DNA from: an uncultured Prevotellaceae bacterium
GTDB lineage: Bacteria; Bacteroidota; Bacteroidia; Bacteroidales; Bacteroidaceae
Direction: 5' to 3'
Length of the DNA: 64,000 nt
Assembly (NCBI GenBank): GCA_946185485.1
Contig: CAMHJQ010000014.1
Coordinates: 1-64,000 of the forward strand
In this document: in pieces, positions 15,676 through 24,076 of the stretch
Layout: each line of letters begins with the position of its first letter
How positions within the stretch are numbered: the stretch's first letter is position 1
Translations under genes and position numbers: made by a program
The notes under the pieces: generated by a model
Seen by the model: only the letters and a program-made list of their open reading frames with translations
Told to the model about the DNA's origin: nothing
Databases searched by the model: none

Positions 15676-17070
15676 ATGAAACGCTATTTCTTATACCTCA
15701 TGTTCAGCATGCTGGCGGTGGCAGGAGCCACGGCACAGGAGCTGACGGTGAAGCTGCTGGCGGCTGCCGGCAACGACATCTCTGCCAGCCAGCACCGCCG
15801 TAACGACCTGAACGGCCAGCCCTGCGCGCTGGTCAAGGTGCAGCTGGCGACGGCGGGCGCCAAGTTCGAGGGCAACGTCGTCGGCGACGTACGCTATGAT
15901 GCCGGCGAGTACTGGGTCTACCTGTCGGCCGGCTCCAAGGAGCTGCGCGTCAAGGACAACGGCTTCGTGGCCTGCCACGTACGCTTTGCCGACTACGGCA
16001 TCGCGACGGTGCAGTCGTTGCAGACCTATAACCTGACGCTGCTCATGCCGCAGGGCGGGGCCGTCATTCCACAGGGGCAGAAACTCATCATCAACTATTC
16101 GCCAGCCACCGCTACCGTGCTGATAGACTCAAAGTTCTATAAGGGACATGGACATATCGAAGCCACACTGCCAGTAGGCAGCCACGACTACATCATCGCC
16201 GCCGACGGCTACGAGACTGTCGAAGGCTCGGTGAAGCTGACAGCTAATGCTCCGCGTACCGTCAACGAAAACTTGGTGGCGACTGCCCAGCAGTCAACGG
16301 CCCAGGAGTCAACGGCTCAGCAGTCGAACCAAGCACAGTCGGTTTCAGCTATACAGCCGCCAACTCAAACCCCTGCTATAGAGACCTTTACCGTCAATGG
16401 CGTTTCGTTCAACATGGTGCGTGTCGACGGCGGCACGTTCACGATGGGCGCTACAAGCGAGCAGGGCAGCGATGCCTACAAGGATGAAAAGCCAGCACAC
16501 CAAGTGACGCTGTCCACGTACAGTATCGGCGAGACGGAGGTGACGCAGGCTTTATGGCAAGCCGTCATGGGCAAGAACCCATCTAAATATAAAGGTGATA
16601 ATCATCCAGTGGAGAAGGTGAGTTGGAAGGACTGTCAAGAGTTTGTTGAGAAGTTGAATAGTTTAACCGGCAAGTTTTTCCGCCTGCCGACTGAGGCCGA
16701 ATGGGAGTTTGCTGCACGAGGTGGAAATAAGAGCCGTGGCTATCAGTATAGTGGCAGTAATAATATTAATGATGTGGCTTGGTATGATGATAATAGCCTG
16801 AAAGTAACGCATGATGTGAAGTCCAAGCAACCAAACGAATTGGGCTTGTATGACATGAGTGGCAACGTCTGGGAATGGTGTCAGGATAGATATAGTTCAT
16901 ATAGTAGTGACTCTCAGACAAATCCTACAGGTCCAGAGAGGGGCTCTTACCGCATGTCCCGCGGTGGCAGTTGGTACTACATCGCGAGGCGCTGCCGCGT
17001 TGCGTTTCGGTACTACTTCACGCCCGGCAGTCGCTACTTCGACCGCGGCCTGCGCCTTGCCCTCCAGTGA
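15676..17070 (+). CDS. Exported PEGA + SUMF1 (FGE-sulfatase fold) protein, probable DGR variable protein
   Basis: 464 aa. Signal peptide MKRYFLYLMFSMLAVAGATAQ, a beta-rich N-terminal region, a PEGA-like domain (about 155-210, YSPATATVLIDSKFYKGH, DYIIAADGYETVEG), a Gln/Ser/Thr linker, and a SUMF1 C-type-lectin-like domain from about 245 (VDGGTFTMGA, FRLPTEAEWEFAARGG, GLYDMSGNVWEWCQDRY). The end, RGGSWYYIARRCRVAFRYYF and onward, holds about eleven codons (TAC, TAC, ATC, CGC, TTT, TAC, TAC, TTC, TAC, TTC, GAC) at positions where relatives carry Asn. This is the signature left when AAC/AAT codons of a template repeat are adenine-mutagenised. No reverse transcriptase is in the window, so the retroelement would act in trans. 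ATG 15676 is chosen for the signal peptide. Confidence 0.9.
   Translation: MKRYFLYLMFSMLAVAGATAQELTVKLLAAAGNDISASQHRRNDLNGQPCALVKVQLATAGAKFEGNVVGDVRYDAGEYWVYLSAGSKELRVKDNGFVACHVRFADYGIATVQSLQTYNLTLLMPQGGAVIPQGQKLIINYSPATATVLIDSKFYKGHGHIEATLPVGSHDYIIAADGYETVEGSVKLTANAPRTVNENLVATAQQSTAQESTAQQSNQAQSVSAIQPPTQTPAIETFTVNGVSFNMVRVDGGTFTMGATSEQGSDAYKDEKPAHQVTLSTYSIGETEVTQALWQAVMGKNPSKYKGDNHPVEKVSWKDCQEFVEKLNSLTGKFFRLPTEAEWEFAARGGNKSRGYQYSGSNNINDVAWYDDNSLKVTHDVKSKQPNELGLYDMSGNVWEWCQDRYSSYSSDSQTNPTGPERGSYRMSRGGSWYYIARRCRVAFRYYFTPGSRYFDRGLRLALQ
16960..17068 (+). other. Candidate DGR variable region (VR) with GC-rich 3' end
   Basis: The final ~108 bp of the SUMF1 gene. Conserved framework codons (CGC GGT GGC AGT TGG; GCG AGG; TGC CGC GTT GCG; ACG CCC GGC AGT CGC) alternate with NNC/NNT codons where AAC/AAT would be expected in a template. 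The 3' end GCGGCCTGCGCCTTGCC is nearly free of A, like an IMH that marks the end of mutagenic homology. The segment is more GC-rich than the preceding 150 bp. No template repeat copy was found in this window. Confidence 0.65.
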
Positions 17071-17203
17071 CTTCCCTGCAATCCCTTTCTGTATCGGCAT
17101 TTCAGGGCTGTCAAGGGTGTATGTGAGGTCTTTTTGTGCTAAAACCTCATCCGTCGCTCCTTGTCTGTCCATCCGCCGCCCCTTCTGCCCCGCCCGGGAA
17201 TGC

Positions 17204-17558
17204 CGTGCGGGAAATTTTCCTGCGCCGTGCGGAGAATGTTCTTGCGCCGTGCTCCAATTGTCCCGACGGCATGCTCCCTTGCTCAGAGTGACGTTCTCGC
17301 TTGGTCGAAGTGACGTTCACGCTTGGTCGATTCCCTCAACGAATAGTATGGCATGCGGCTACGTAAAGTATTGCCCGCGGCTACGTAAAGTATTGCCCGC
17401 GGTGCGTGATTTTATGCTCCATCGTGCAGGGTTTTATGGCTAACTCTTGCTCGAAGTATCAGCGAGAACGCCTCGATGAAACATAAAATCCGCCACCGCG
17501 GAGCATAAAATCCGATAACGCCAGACACATTCAAAAACGCCAGCCCTGCTCATTTTCT
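17204..17558. repeat. Array of about 16 diverged units with 22-bp period
   Basis: Units start at 17204, 17226, 17248, 17270, 17292, 17314, 17336 (23 bp), 17359, 17381, 17403, 17425, then about 17447, 17470, 17493, 17515 and 17537. Adjacent units resemble each other, often over one half only: units 1-2 share 18 of 22, units 5-6 share CGTTC-CGCTTGGTCGA, units 8-9 are identical (CTACGTAAAGTATTGCC...), units 13-14 share CATAAAATCCG. The period is not a multiple of three and stops occur in all frames, so it is not coding. No fixed repeat/spacer alternation is seen, so it is not CRISPR. Confidence 0.75.
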
Positions 17559-17842
17559 CCGACCCCGTAGCTCTTTTGTGGTTTCTATACCTTATGTTGT
17601 AAATAATTCCTCCTGCAATCTCTTCAGGAAGTCTTTTAGTGCAGGACTAACAGGTGGGGGAAATTAGAAAAGTTTGTCAAGTTAGCCGTATATTACGAAG
17701 ATAGTTATCCCATTACCACGTCGAGAAGTGGATCATGAGTCCCCAAATTTCTTTAGAACAAACGCCTGAAATTGTACAATGTGGACCTTTTCTAAAGCAA
17801 AGGAAGAAAATGGATGATGATTCCCCAAATTTCGCAAATTTC
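17559..17842. other. Non-coding stretch with a spaced direct repeat
   Basis: No gene is supported. The segment GGATCATGAGTCCCCAAATT (from 17733) recurs as GGATGATGATTCCCCAAATT (from 17812), about 80 bp apart. This could be decayed repeat DNA or paired sites. The 22-bp periodicity fades out before this stretch. Confidence 0.5.
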
Positions 17843-17875
17843 AAAAAAGGCCGCAACGGTGAAGTTGCGGCCTTT
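17843..17875 (-). terminator. Terminator of the TonB receptor/OB-fold lipoprotein operon
   Basis: Minus-strand stem AAAGGCCGCAAC / GTTGCGGCCTTT with loop TTCACC, followed by TTT in the run TTTTTTG. It ends about 20 bases downstream of the last operon gene. Confidence 0.9.
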
Positions 17876-17895
17876 GGAAATATAACAATCAGTGG

Positions 17896-19767
17896 TTATT
17901 TAATGCTTAGGCTTTCAATTTCCCATGTGGCAGCCTTGGAAGTGTCGCTGGTGTAGCGGAATGCCACGCGCACAGTTCCGGCAGGCAGGGTTGCCTTGCT
18001 CTCAATGAAATTCCAATCGGAACCTGCAGGCCATGTGTCAACGGTGGCTTCCTTCCATTCGCTGCTCTTAACATCACCAGTTCCGTTGGTCGTCGTGTAC
18101 ATAATCTTGACGTAATCGCTGGTGGCATAGTTAAGTGCTTGTTTGAAGGTCATAGTGCCACCGCTTGCCAGATTCAAGGTGGGACTTACCAACCAGTTAT
18201 CTGTCTCATAGCGCTTTCCACTAACATAGGCAGAAGCTTTCATACCATATTTGCTGTCATAACTCCAGATGTAGCTTACACCATCGGGAAGGGCCTTTAC
18301 ATTGGCAATAGTCCAATCACCTTGGCCATTTGCCTTGAAGTCAGTGTCAAGCGATGTTGTACCGCTTGGAGTATCGCCTCCACCTCCACCACCGGTACCT
18401 TCACCTTCGAAGGTGATGACCATGGTTTGAATGCGTAGTTGGGTACCTCCCTTTGCCTCTGTGTGATCATTGCAAATAGTAACAATCTTACCTTCTTCCT
18501 TGGCATACAGCATCTCATTGCCAACATAGTCCGTTCCATTGTAAGAGTCGCAGTTCATGACAATCTTTGCAATAGATTTAGAACCTTTGACAGTAATAGT
18601 GTTCTTGGCATAGACGCGAACGCCCTTAGTTGCCGCATAGAATGCTGGAGAGTTCGAAGTGTTTTCTCCTGCGCCAAATTCGATAGTTGTGCCATTACTT
18701 AACGTTACTGTTGTAGGTGTAGCCTTGTCAGCCCATCCCTGAGCATTGAAATCTACTGTTACCTCATCAGAACCAGTTACTGAAGAGCTTGTTAAAGTAA
18801 CTGCTGTACCTGATACAGACTTTGTCATGGTGCCAGAGGGCGTATCAGTGCCGCCACCGCCGCCGGAGCCCTTGGTGATGGTGATAATCTCGTTGGGCTG
18901 GTTCATCTCAAGGGTTATGGCACCCGTCTTGCTGTTGACATACTTCTTCAGCTTACCCTTGACCACGACCACGTCGCCGGCAGAGAGCTCGTCCTTGGAG
19001 GAGAAATCAGCACCACCGACATTCTTGCCACTGTAAATCTGCAGCTCATTGGCTTCCTTGCCATCATCAGAGATGTAGTAGGTAATGCTCTTGTACTGGT
19101 CGCTATACGACTGTACCTTCGAAATTTGTCCCTTTACATAGGCATCTGCCGTTTCACCGTTGTCGGCCAATGCGTTGATCAACTCTAGAGCCTTGGCTAC
19201 TGTGATGGGAGCATCCTTCGAACCAATTGTCTCTGTCGGGGTGTCGCCGCTGCTGCCGCTGTCCTTGGTGCCGTTCAGCTCGACGATGATACAGTTGTTG
19301 GAAACGGTCTCAGGGGTGTTGCCCTTGTAGTTAACGACCTTACTCTTGATGACGACTTTGTCGCCAGCTTTGATGGCTGTGGCACCCTCGTTGAATTTCT
19401 TGCCGCCCAAGCCGAAGCCGCGGTAGATATAGAACTTGTTGGCCTTGCCGTCAGCATCGTCTGAGATGTAGTAGGTCGCATTGCCGAAAGTTCCAGTGAC
19501 GTCGATGTCCTGCACTTCGGTAATGATACCTTTGATATAAACCTCGTTGGTAGACTGTACGTCTGCCCCCAGTCCGCTGATGTATTCAAGTACGCCGGCC
19601 ACATTGTAGGGGTCAGCCTCAGTACCACTTCCTGAGGGCTCGACGACTATGACGTCGCCACTGTCTGGCTTGACGATTTCTCCGAAGGGAGAGGGTACGT
19701 CCTCGCAGCTGGTGAGTGTGAAGGCCGTCAGGGCCAACGCAATCAGATAATTGGTGAATTTTTTCAT
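17896..19767 (-). CDS. Multi-domain lipoprotein: two OB-fold domains plus choice-of-anchor-like C-terminus
   Basis: 623 aa surface-type lipoprotein (MKKFTNYLIALALTAFTLTSCEDVP, lipobox Cys21). Two tandem OB-fold-like domains follow (about 45-165, with GTEADPYNVAGVLEYI and GNATYYISDDADGKANKFYIYRG; about 183-295, with KDAPITVAKALELI and TYYISDDGKEANELQIYSGKNVGG), then Gly-rich linkers (GGGGG), a beta domain (about 310-450) and a C-terminal jelly-roll typical of choice-of-anchor/DUF5017 modules (DNWLVSPTLNLASGGTMTFKQAL). The first OB-fold is nearly a copy of the one ending the upstream lipoprotein. It is last in an operon with a TonB receptor, so it probably captures the receptor's ligand outside the cell. 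Confidence 0.8.
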   Translation of the reverse strand: MKKFTNYLIALALTAFTLTSCEDVPSPFGEIVKPDSGDVIVVEPSGSGTEADPYNVAGVLEYISGLGADVQSTNEVYIKGIITEVQDIDVTGTFGNATYYISDDADGKANKFYIYRGFGLGGKKFNEGATAIKAGDKVVIKSKVVNYKGNTPETVSNNCIIVELNGTKDSGSSGDTPTETIGSKDAPITVAKALELINALADNGETADAYVKGQISKVQSYSDQYKSITYYISDDGKEANELQIYSGKNVGGADFSSKDELSAGDVVVVKGKLKKYVNSKTGAITLEMNQPNEIITITKGSGGGGGTDTPSGTMTKSVSGTAVTLTSSSVTGSDEVTVDFNAQGWADKATPTTVTLSNGTTIEFGAGENTSNSPAFYAATKGVRVYAKNTITVKGSKSIAKIVMNCDSYNGTDYVGNEMLYAKEEGKIVTICNDHTEAKGGTQLRIQTMVITFEGEGTGGGGGGDTPSGTTSLDTDFKANGQGDWTIANVKALPDGVSYIWSYDSKYGMKASAYVSGKRYETDNWLVSPTLNLASGGTMTFKQALNYATSDYVKIMYTTTNGTGDVKSSEWKEATVDTWPAGSDWNFIESKATLPAGTVRVAFRYTSDTSKAATWEIESLSIK

Positions 19768-19803
19768 ATCTTTTTGTTTTTATTGTTTCGTTATTGGTAC
19801 AGG

Positions 19804-21051
19804 TTATTTCAGTGATACGATGGTACTGCCCTGGGCAAACTGCGGAGTGTTGCCTTGGTAGTTGATGACCTTGCCCTTGATGAGGACTTCCTGTCCTGCC
19901 TCGATGAGCGTGGCGCCTTTTTCGTTGAACTTCTGGCCGTTCACCCCATAGCCGCGATAGATTTGGAATGTGCCTGTAGCACCGTCCTGACGGTCAGAGA
20001 TGAGGTAGGTGGCATTGCCGAAGTTGCCGCTGGTGTCGATGTCGGACACGACGACGATGTATCCCTTGGCATAGACGGTGCCCGACTCCTTGCCGGCAGC
20101 CAGGCTCTTGGTGTACTTCGTCACACCGGCCACGTTGTAGGGGTCTTCAGCCGTGCCTGTGCCCGAAGGTGTTGCTACTGGGGCAGGCTCTGTAGATGAT
20201 TCGACGATGTCATTAGCGTCACGCATCAGTATTTGCCATGTGTCGTTAAAACGTGAGGCTACACCCGTGATATCGACAACAGTTGTCGGCATGACAGTCT
20301 TGGCAAAGTCTGCATAGGTGCTTGTGCGCACCACGACGTTGCTCACACCTGTGATGGTGCGGTTGGCACAGTTGGAGGTCAGAGTTACGCTGCCGTCGTT
20401 GGGAGCGAACACGGCCTTGCCGTCTGCTTCGGCCAAGGTGACACCCTTCAGGGTAATCAGCTTACCGCAGTCTTTGGCGATGTCAAGGGTGTTGAAGTTC
20501 CACTTGACTACGGTAGGCTCTGCGATTAAACCAGGTAAAGCCGGAAGCAGTTTGTAGTGCTGTTGCCAGATGTAGCGGCTCATACGTCCTACCTGGGGCG
20601 TGGCTCCTTCCTTGTTGGGATTGGTATAGGTGGTACCTATCTGTGGCTGTTTGCCATAGCCTCCTACGTAGAGTCCATTCAGCTCGACGAGCACCGTCTG
20701 TCCGACGGCGAACGGTCCATAAAGTCCGCTTTGAGAGATACTGATGGCGATGGCACCGGTATTGTCCTGGAGATAAAGGCTATTGTAGATGTTGCCACCT
20801 GCGTCATTGCCTGTGACGACACCCTTGATCTGCATGGGCGTCTTGACCTCCTTCAGGCTGTTGTTGTTGATTTCGTTGCTATAGAGGGCAATTACTTCGG
20901 CAATAGTCTTCAGGTTGGTCTCTTGCAGATTTTGGTTGCCATAAGCCTGCATAGCCTGTTCCGAGGTTGGGGCATCCCAGTCTTTGTCCTGACATGATGT
21001 TGCCAGACCGAGGGTTGCCAGCGCGAAGAGGATATACTTTTTTGTCTTCAT
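19804..21051 (-). CDS. DUF5689-like lipoprotein with C-terminal OB-fold
   Basis: About 415 aa. Starts MKTKKYILFALATLGLATSCQDKDW (lipobox Cys); a further upstream start (21063) is possible but would displace the signal. The N-terminal ~250 residues (LKTIAEVIALYSN, IKGVVTGNDAGGNIYNSLYLQDNTGAIAISIS) match the DUF5689 type found beside TonB receptors; the C-terminal 110 residues repeat the OB-fold seen in the next gene (PSGTGTAEDPYNVAGVTKYT, GNATYLISD, FQIYRGYGVNGQKFNE). It sits between the receptor and the larger lipoprotein and likely replaces SusD as the surface ligand-binding partner. Confidence 0.82.
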   Translation of the reverse strand: MKTKKYILFALATLGLATSCQDKDWDAPTSEQAMQAYGNQNLQETNLKTIAEVIALYSNEINNNSLKEVKTPMQIKGVVTGNDAGGNIYNSLYLQDNTGAIAISISQSGLYGPFAVGQTVLVELNGLYVGGYGKQPQIGTTYTNPNKEGATPQVGRMSRYIWQQHYKLLPALPGLIAEPTVVKWNFNTLDIAKDCGKLITLKGVTLAEADGKAVFAPNDGSVTLTSNCANRTITGVSNVVVRTSTYADFAKTVMPTTVVDITGVASRFNDTWQILMRDANDIVESSTEPAPVATPSGTGTAEDPYNVAGVTKYTKSLAAGKESGTVYAKGYIVVVSDIDTSGNFGNATYLISDRQDGATGTFQIYRGYGVNGQKFNEKGATLIEAGQEVLIKGKVINYQGNTPQFAQGSTIVSLK

Positions 21052-21067
21052 AATAGTAAGCAATTTT

Positions 21068-23908
21068 TTAGAATCTGTAAGCGAGGTTCAGCATACCGTT
21101 AATGCCATAGGCATAAAACTTGTATGGATTGCGGTTGAACTTGTAGAGTCGGGCGTTGCCCACGTCGCCGGTAGTGGTGTTCACCGAGTAGTTGCTTCTG
21201 CTCTGCTCAAATCCGCCCGTTACAATACTTCTGTTGTTCAGCACGTTGGTCAGTGACAAGTTAATCGAGAGACTGCCCTTCTTCAGGCGGATGCTGCGTC
21301 CGATAGAGAGGTCGAGCATGAATCCGCCGCTCCCCTTGGCCTGTGCCACAGCCTGGTCGAGCAGCACCTTTTCACCACTGGCAGTGGTTTCGAATACCTT
21401 TTCAGCGGCGATGCCGGTATTCTCGTAGGAGCGCTGTCGGTTGGCGAGTGTCTGTCCGTAGCGGAAAGAGGGTGAGTAGGAGAGGTAGATACGGTCGTAA
21501 TAGTTACCCATGACGTCGATAAACCAGCCGCCGCCATTGTAGCTCAGTGTCAGGTTGTAGCACGACAGCGGTGTTCCTCCATCGCGCATGTTCTTATTAT
21601 ATACGATATCCTGGTGGTAGGTGCCTTCTGTCGATTTCATGTAGATGACGTCGGCATTGTTTGTGTACTTGGCGTCGCTGACGGTACCCAGCGTACTGAT
21701 GCTGAACGAGGGCGACAGCTTGAATTTGATGCCCCATTCCACACCGTAGTACTGTTTCTTGATGCCTGTCATGGAAACGTATGTGAACGAGTTGGCGTCA
21801 TCGTCGTAGAACTGCTGCCATTCGGTCACATGGTCCAGGTGGCTGTAGTAGCCGCTGACGTTGGCCTTCATCCAGGCATTCTCGTACTGGATGCCTGCAT
21901 CGCCTGAGAAGATGCGTTCGTTCTTGAGATTGTCCACGAAGTCGTTGTTGACTTCGGGAGCGACAAATGCCGTCGAAGCCGTCGGTGCACGCAGTTCGTA
22001 GCCTGCCCCGATGCTCCAGGTGATGCCGTACTTCTTCAGGATGCTGGAGTTCAGTCCGACCTTGATGCCGCCGTCGAGGAATTTGGCTGTCTCGCTCTTG
22101 CCGTAGGACGTCACTCCATTGCCGCGAGCCACTGCGATACCGTTGTCCATCTTGCCGTCACGCTGCATGGTGACGCCGGCCATGCGCCCAGCGACGAAGA
22201 CCTGATAGTCGTCCAAATCGAGATTCAGCGAACTCCACAGCTGTGCTTTGCGGACGTACAAGTTATAGTCATAAGCGTACTTGTCACCTTCTTTGAGGAT
22301 GGCATTCGGGTTGCGCATGTCATAGTAGACGTGAGGGTCGCCTATGGGATAGTTGCCAAGCGCATAGGTGTTGATGTTATGCAGTTGCTCGGCTCCCATC
22401 ATGTCGTCTATCTTCTTGTAGTGCTGGCCGATGTTAGTTGCCAGTTGCAAGCCGGCGTTCCATGCAATGTTTTTGCTAAGCTTGGTGTTCAGCGTCGATG
22501 CCAGGGCCAGGTTGAAGTTGTTGTTGTATCTGGCTGATACGAAGTACATGGCATCACGTCCGTCGAGATTGGCATTGCGGTTGGCATAGTACAGACGGTC
22601 CCAGTTAATCTGGCGGGCTTCTTGCTTACCCATCATATAGGTGCGGGCACGGATGAAGTCGTTATATCCGGCCAGTGTCCGTCCTGCCAGGTCTTCTTCG
22701 TACCAAACGTCGTAGTAGCTTGAGGGCAGGTTCTTCCAGTAGTTGGGCTTGGGATTCTCGCTGTTGTTGTATTCCAGGTTGGTACTCTTGTACAAACCAT
22801 AGCGTCCTGTCAGCGTCGTGGTAAGCTTTGTCTGGTCTTTGATGTTCCAGTCCCAGGTCAGCAGCACCGTGGGGGCGAAGTCGGTAACAACGCGTGCGCT
22901 GCGCTTCTTGCCGTTCTGGAAACCCCAGTTGGGGTTGGAGTAGTAGTCGTTAGCCAACCAGTACATTTCGTCGGTAGCCGGGCCTTGTGCGGCACGTTCT
23001 GTGGGGTTACCCCATGTAACGAGCGAGATGGAGTGGTTTTCGTTCAGTTTCTTCTCGGCTCCCAGGAAGTAGGAGAGCGAGTTGTAGAACGTTCCCGGAA
23101 CATACGATGTGCTCATGTTGGCCCAACGATAGGTGACGTTTGCCGAAAATGCCCATCCGTCGGGTCTGAGTCCACTATTATAAGTATACATGGCGCGTAC
23201 CGTATAATTACGGTTGGCTCCAGTCAGTGTGACACGCTGTCCTGTGGCCATGTGGCTGGGACGGAAGTCGTAGTTGTTGGAGCCTGCCATCGCCGACATC
23301 GAGAATTGGTTGAACTCGAATGGCAGTGCAAACTCACGGCTACGCGTCTGCTGGTTCAGTCCACCTACCAGGGCGTAGCGGAACGAGCCAGTCTCCATGT
23401 CGTTCAGCATGACGCCATTGGCATAGACATCATTGTACTTGGTGTTAAAACCACGGTAACGGAGTCGGCCGGAGCTGAAGGTGAAGCTGGCCTTGGAAGC
23501 GTAGACATTCTGGGCTGAGGAGACAATGGTCACGTTCTGCGATACGTCATCGTCATCACCCAATTGAGCTTCAGTGAAGGTATAAGCCAACTCCTCGGAT
23601 GATTCTTTCTCATCTGCGGCAACATTAGCAATACCTTCTTCCATTAGATAGACCGTACCACCAGGAACAACGGTCTGCGGCTGATAGCCTATGAACGTAA
23701 TGGTCACCTTGGCACCATTCGGCGCTTCAATTCGGTAGTTGCCATTGGCGTCGGTCGTTGTGGAAATACTGGTTCCATCAACTTTTACAACAGCACCGGT
23801 GATGGGGGTTCCCAAATTGTCAACGACGGTGCCTTGTGTCGACTGAGCAAATGCCGAAGCAGCGAAGCAGAGGGCTATCACGATTAGTTTCAGCTTTTTT
23901 TGCATCAT
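21068..23908 (-). CDS. TonB-dependent receptor with CarboxypepD_reg-like N-terminus
   Basis: 946-aa outer-membrane active transporter. Signal peptide MMQKKLKLIVIALCFAASAFAQ, then a carboxypeptidase-regulatory-like domain (TQGTVVDNLGTPITGAVVKVDG, about 23-95), a plug region (about 110-230) and a 22-strand-type barrel ending in aromatic FYAYGINGMLNLAYRF. No SusD gene follows; instead two OB-fold lipoproteins do. The divergent neighbour encodes a secreted EEP-family phosphodiesterase, so the cargo may be nucleotides or nucleic-acid fragments (inference). First gene of the operon, with a promoter at 23940. Confidence 0.95.
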   Translation of the reverse strand: MMQKKLKLIVIALCFAASAFAQSTQGTVVDNLGTPITGAVVKVDGTSISTTTDANGNYRIEAPNGAKVTITFIGYQPQTVVPGGTVYLMEEGIANVAADEKESSEELAYTFTEAQLGDDDDVSQNVTIVSSAQNVYASKASFTFSSGRLRYRGFNTKYNDVYANGVMLNDMETGSFRYALVGGLNQQTRSREFALPFEFNQFSMSAMAGSNNYDFRPSHMATGQRVTLTGANRNYTVRAMYTYNSGLRPDGWAFSANVTYRWANMSTSYVPGTFYNSLSYFLGAEKKLNENHSISLVTWGNPTERAAQGPATDEMYWLANDYYSNPNWGFQNGKKRSARVVTDFAPTVLLTWDWNIKDQTKLTTTLTGRYGLYKSTNLEYNNSENPKPNYWKNLPSSYYDVWYEEDLAGRTLAGYNDFIRARTYMMGKQEARQINWDRLYYANRNANLDGRDAMYFVSARYNNNFNLALASTLNTKLSKNIAWNAGLQLATNIGQHYKKIDDMMGAEQLHNINTYALGNYPIGDPHVYYDMRNPNAILKEGDKYAYDYNLYVRKAQLWSSLNLDLDDYQVFVAGRMAGVTMQRDGKMDNGIAVARGNGVTSYGKSETAKFLDGGIKVGLNSSILKKYGITWSIGAGYELRAPTASTAFVAPEVNNDFVDNLKNERIFSGDAGIQYENAWMKANVSGYYSHLDHVTEWQQFYDDDANSFTYVSMTGIKKQYYGVEWGIKFKLSPSFSISTLGTVSDAKYTNNADVIYMKSTEGTYHQDIVYNKNMRDGGTPLSCYNLTLSYNGGGWFIDVMGNYYDRIYLSYSPSFRYGQTLANRQRSYENTGIAAEKVFETTASGEKVLLDQAVAQAKGSGGFMLDLSIGRSIRLKKGSLSINLSLTNVLNNRSIVTGGFEQSRSNYSVNTTTGDVGNARLYKFNRNPYKFYAYGINGMLNLAYRF

Positions 23909-23939
23909 GTTTTTTTAGTTAATTGGTGAATATTTGCTA

Positions 23940-23947
23940 CAAAGGTA
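23940..23947 (-). promoter_or_regulatory. -7 box of the TonB receptor operon
   Basis: Minus strand TACCTTTG followed by TAG, 32 bases before the start codon; about 95 bp from the divergent promoter at 24041. Confidence 0.75.
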
Positions 23948-24040
23948 TGAAAAAAAAACGAAAGGACGTGCAATTCGATACTTTTTTTTGCTAAACATAA
24001 AAAATAATCCCAAAAAGTTCGTAGAGTGGAAAAAAAAACG

Positions 24041-24048
24041 TATCTTTG
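24041..24048 (+). promoter_or_regulatory. -7 box of the EEP nuclease gene
   Basis: TATCTTTG followed by CAG, 29 bases before ATG 24077. Confidence 0.75.
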
Positions 24049-24076
24049 CAGATAATAACTAAAGAACTTGGAAATT

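Noticed and set aside
17070..17443. Plus-strand ORF of 194 aa downstream of the SUMF1 gene
   Set aside because: It starts inside the SUMF1 gene in another frame and runs through the 22-bp array; no ribosome site or protein-like character.
17204..17558. CRISPR array
   Set aside because: Units are only 22 bp without alternating constant repeat and unique spacer, and no cas gene is present.
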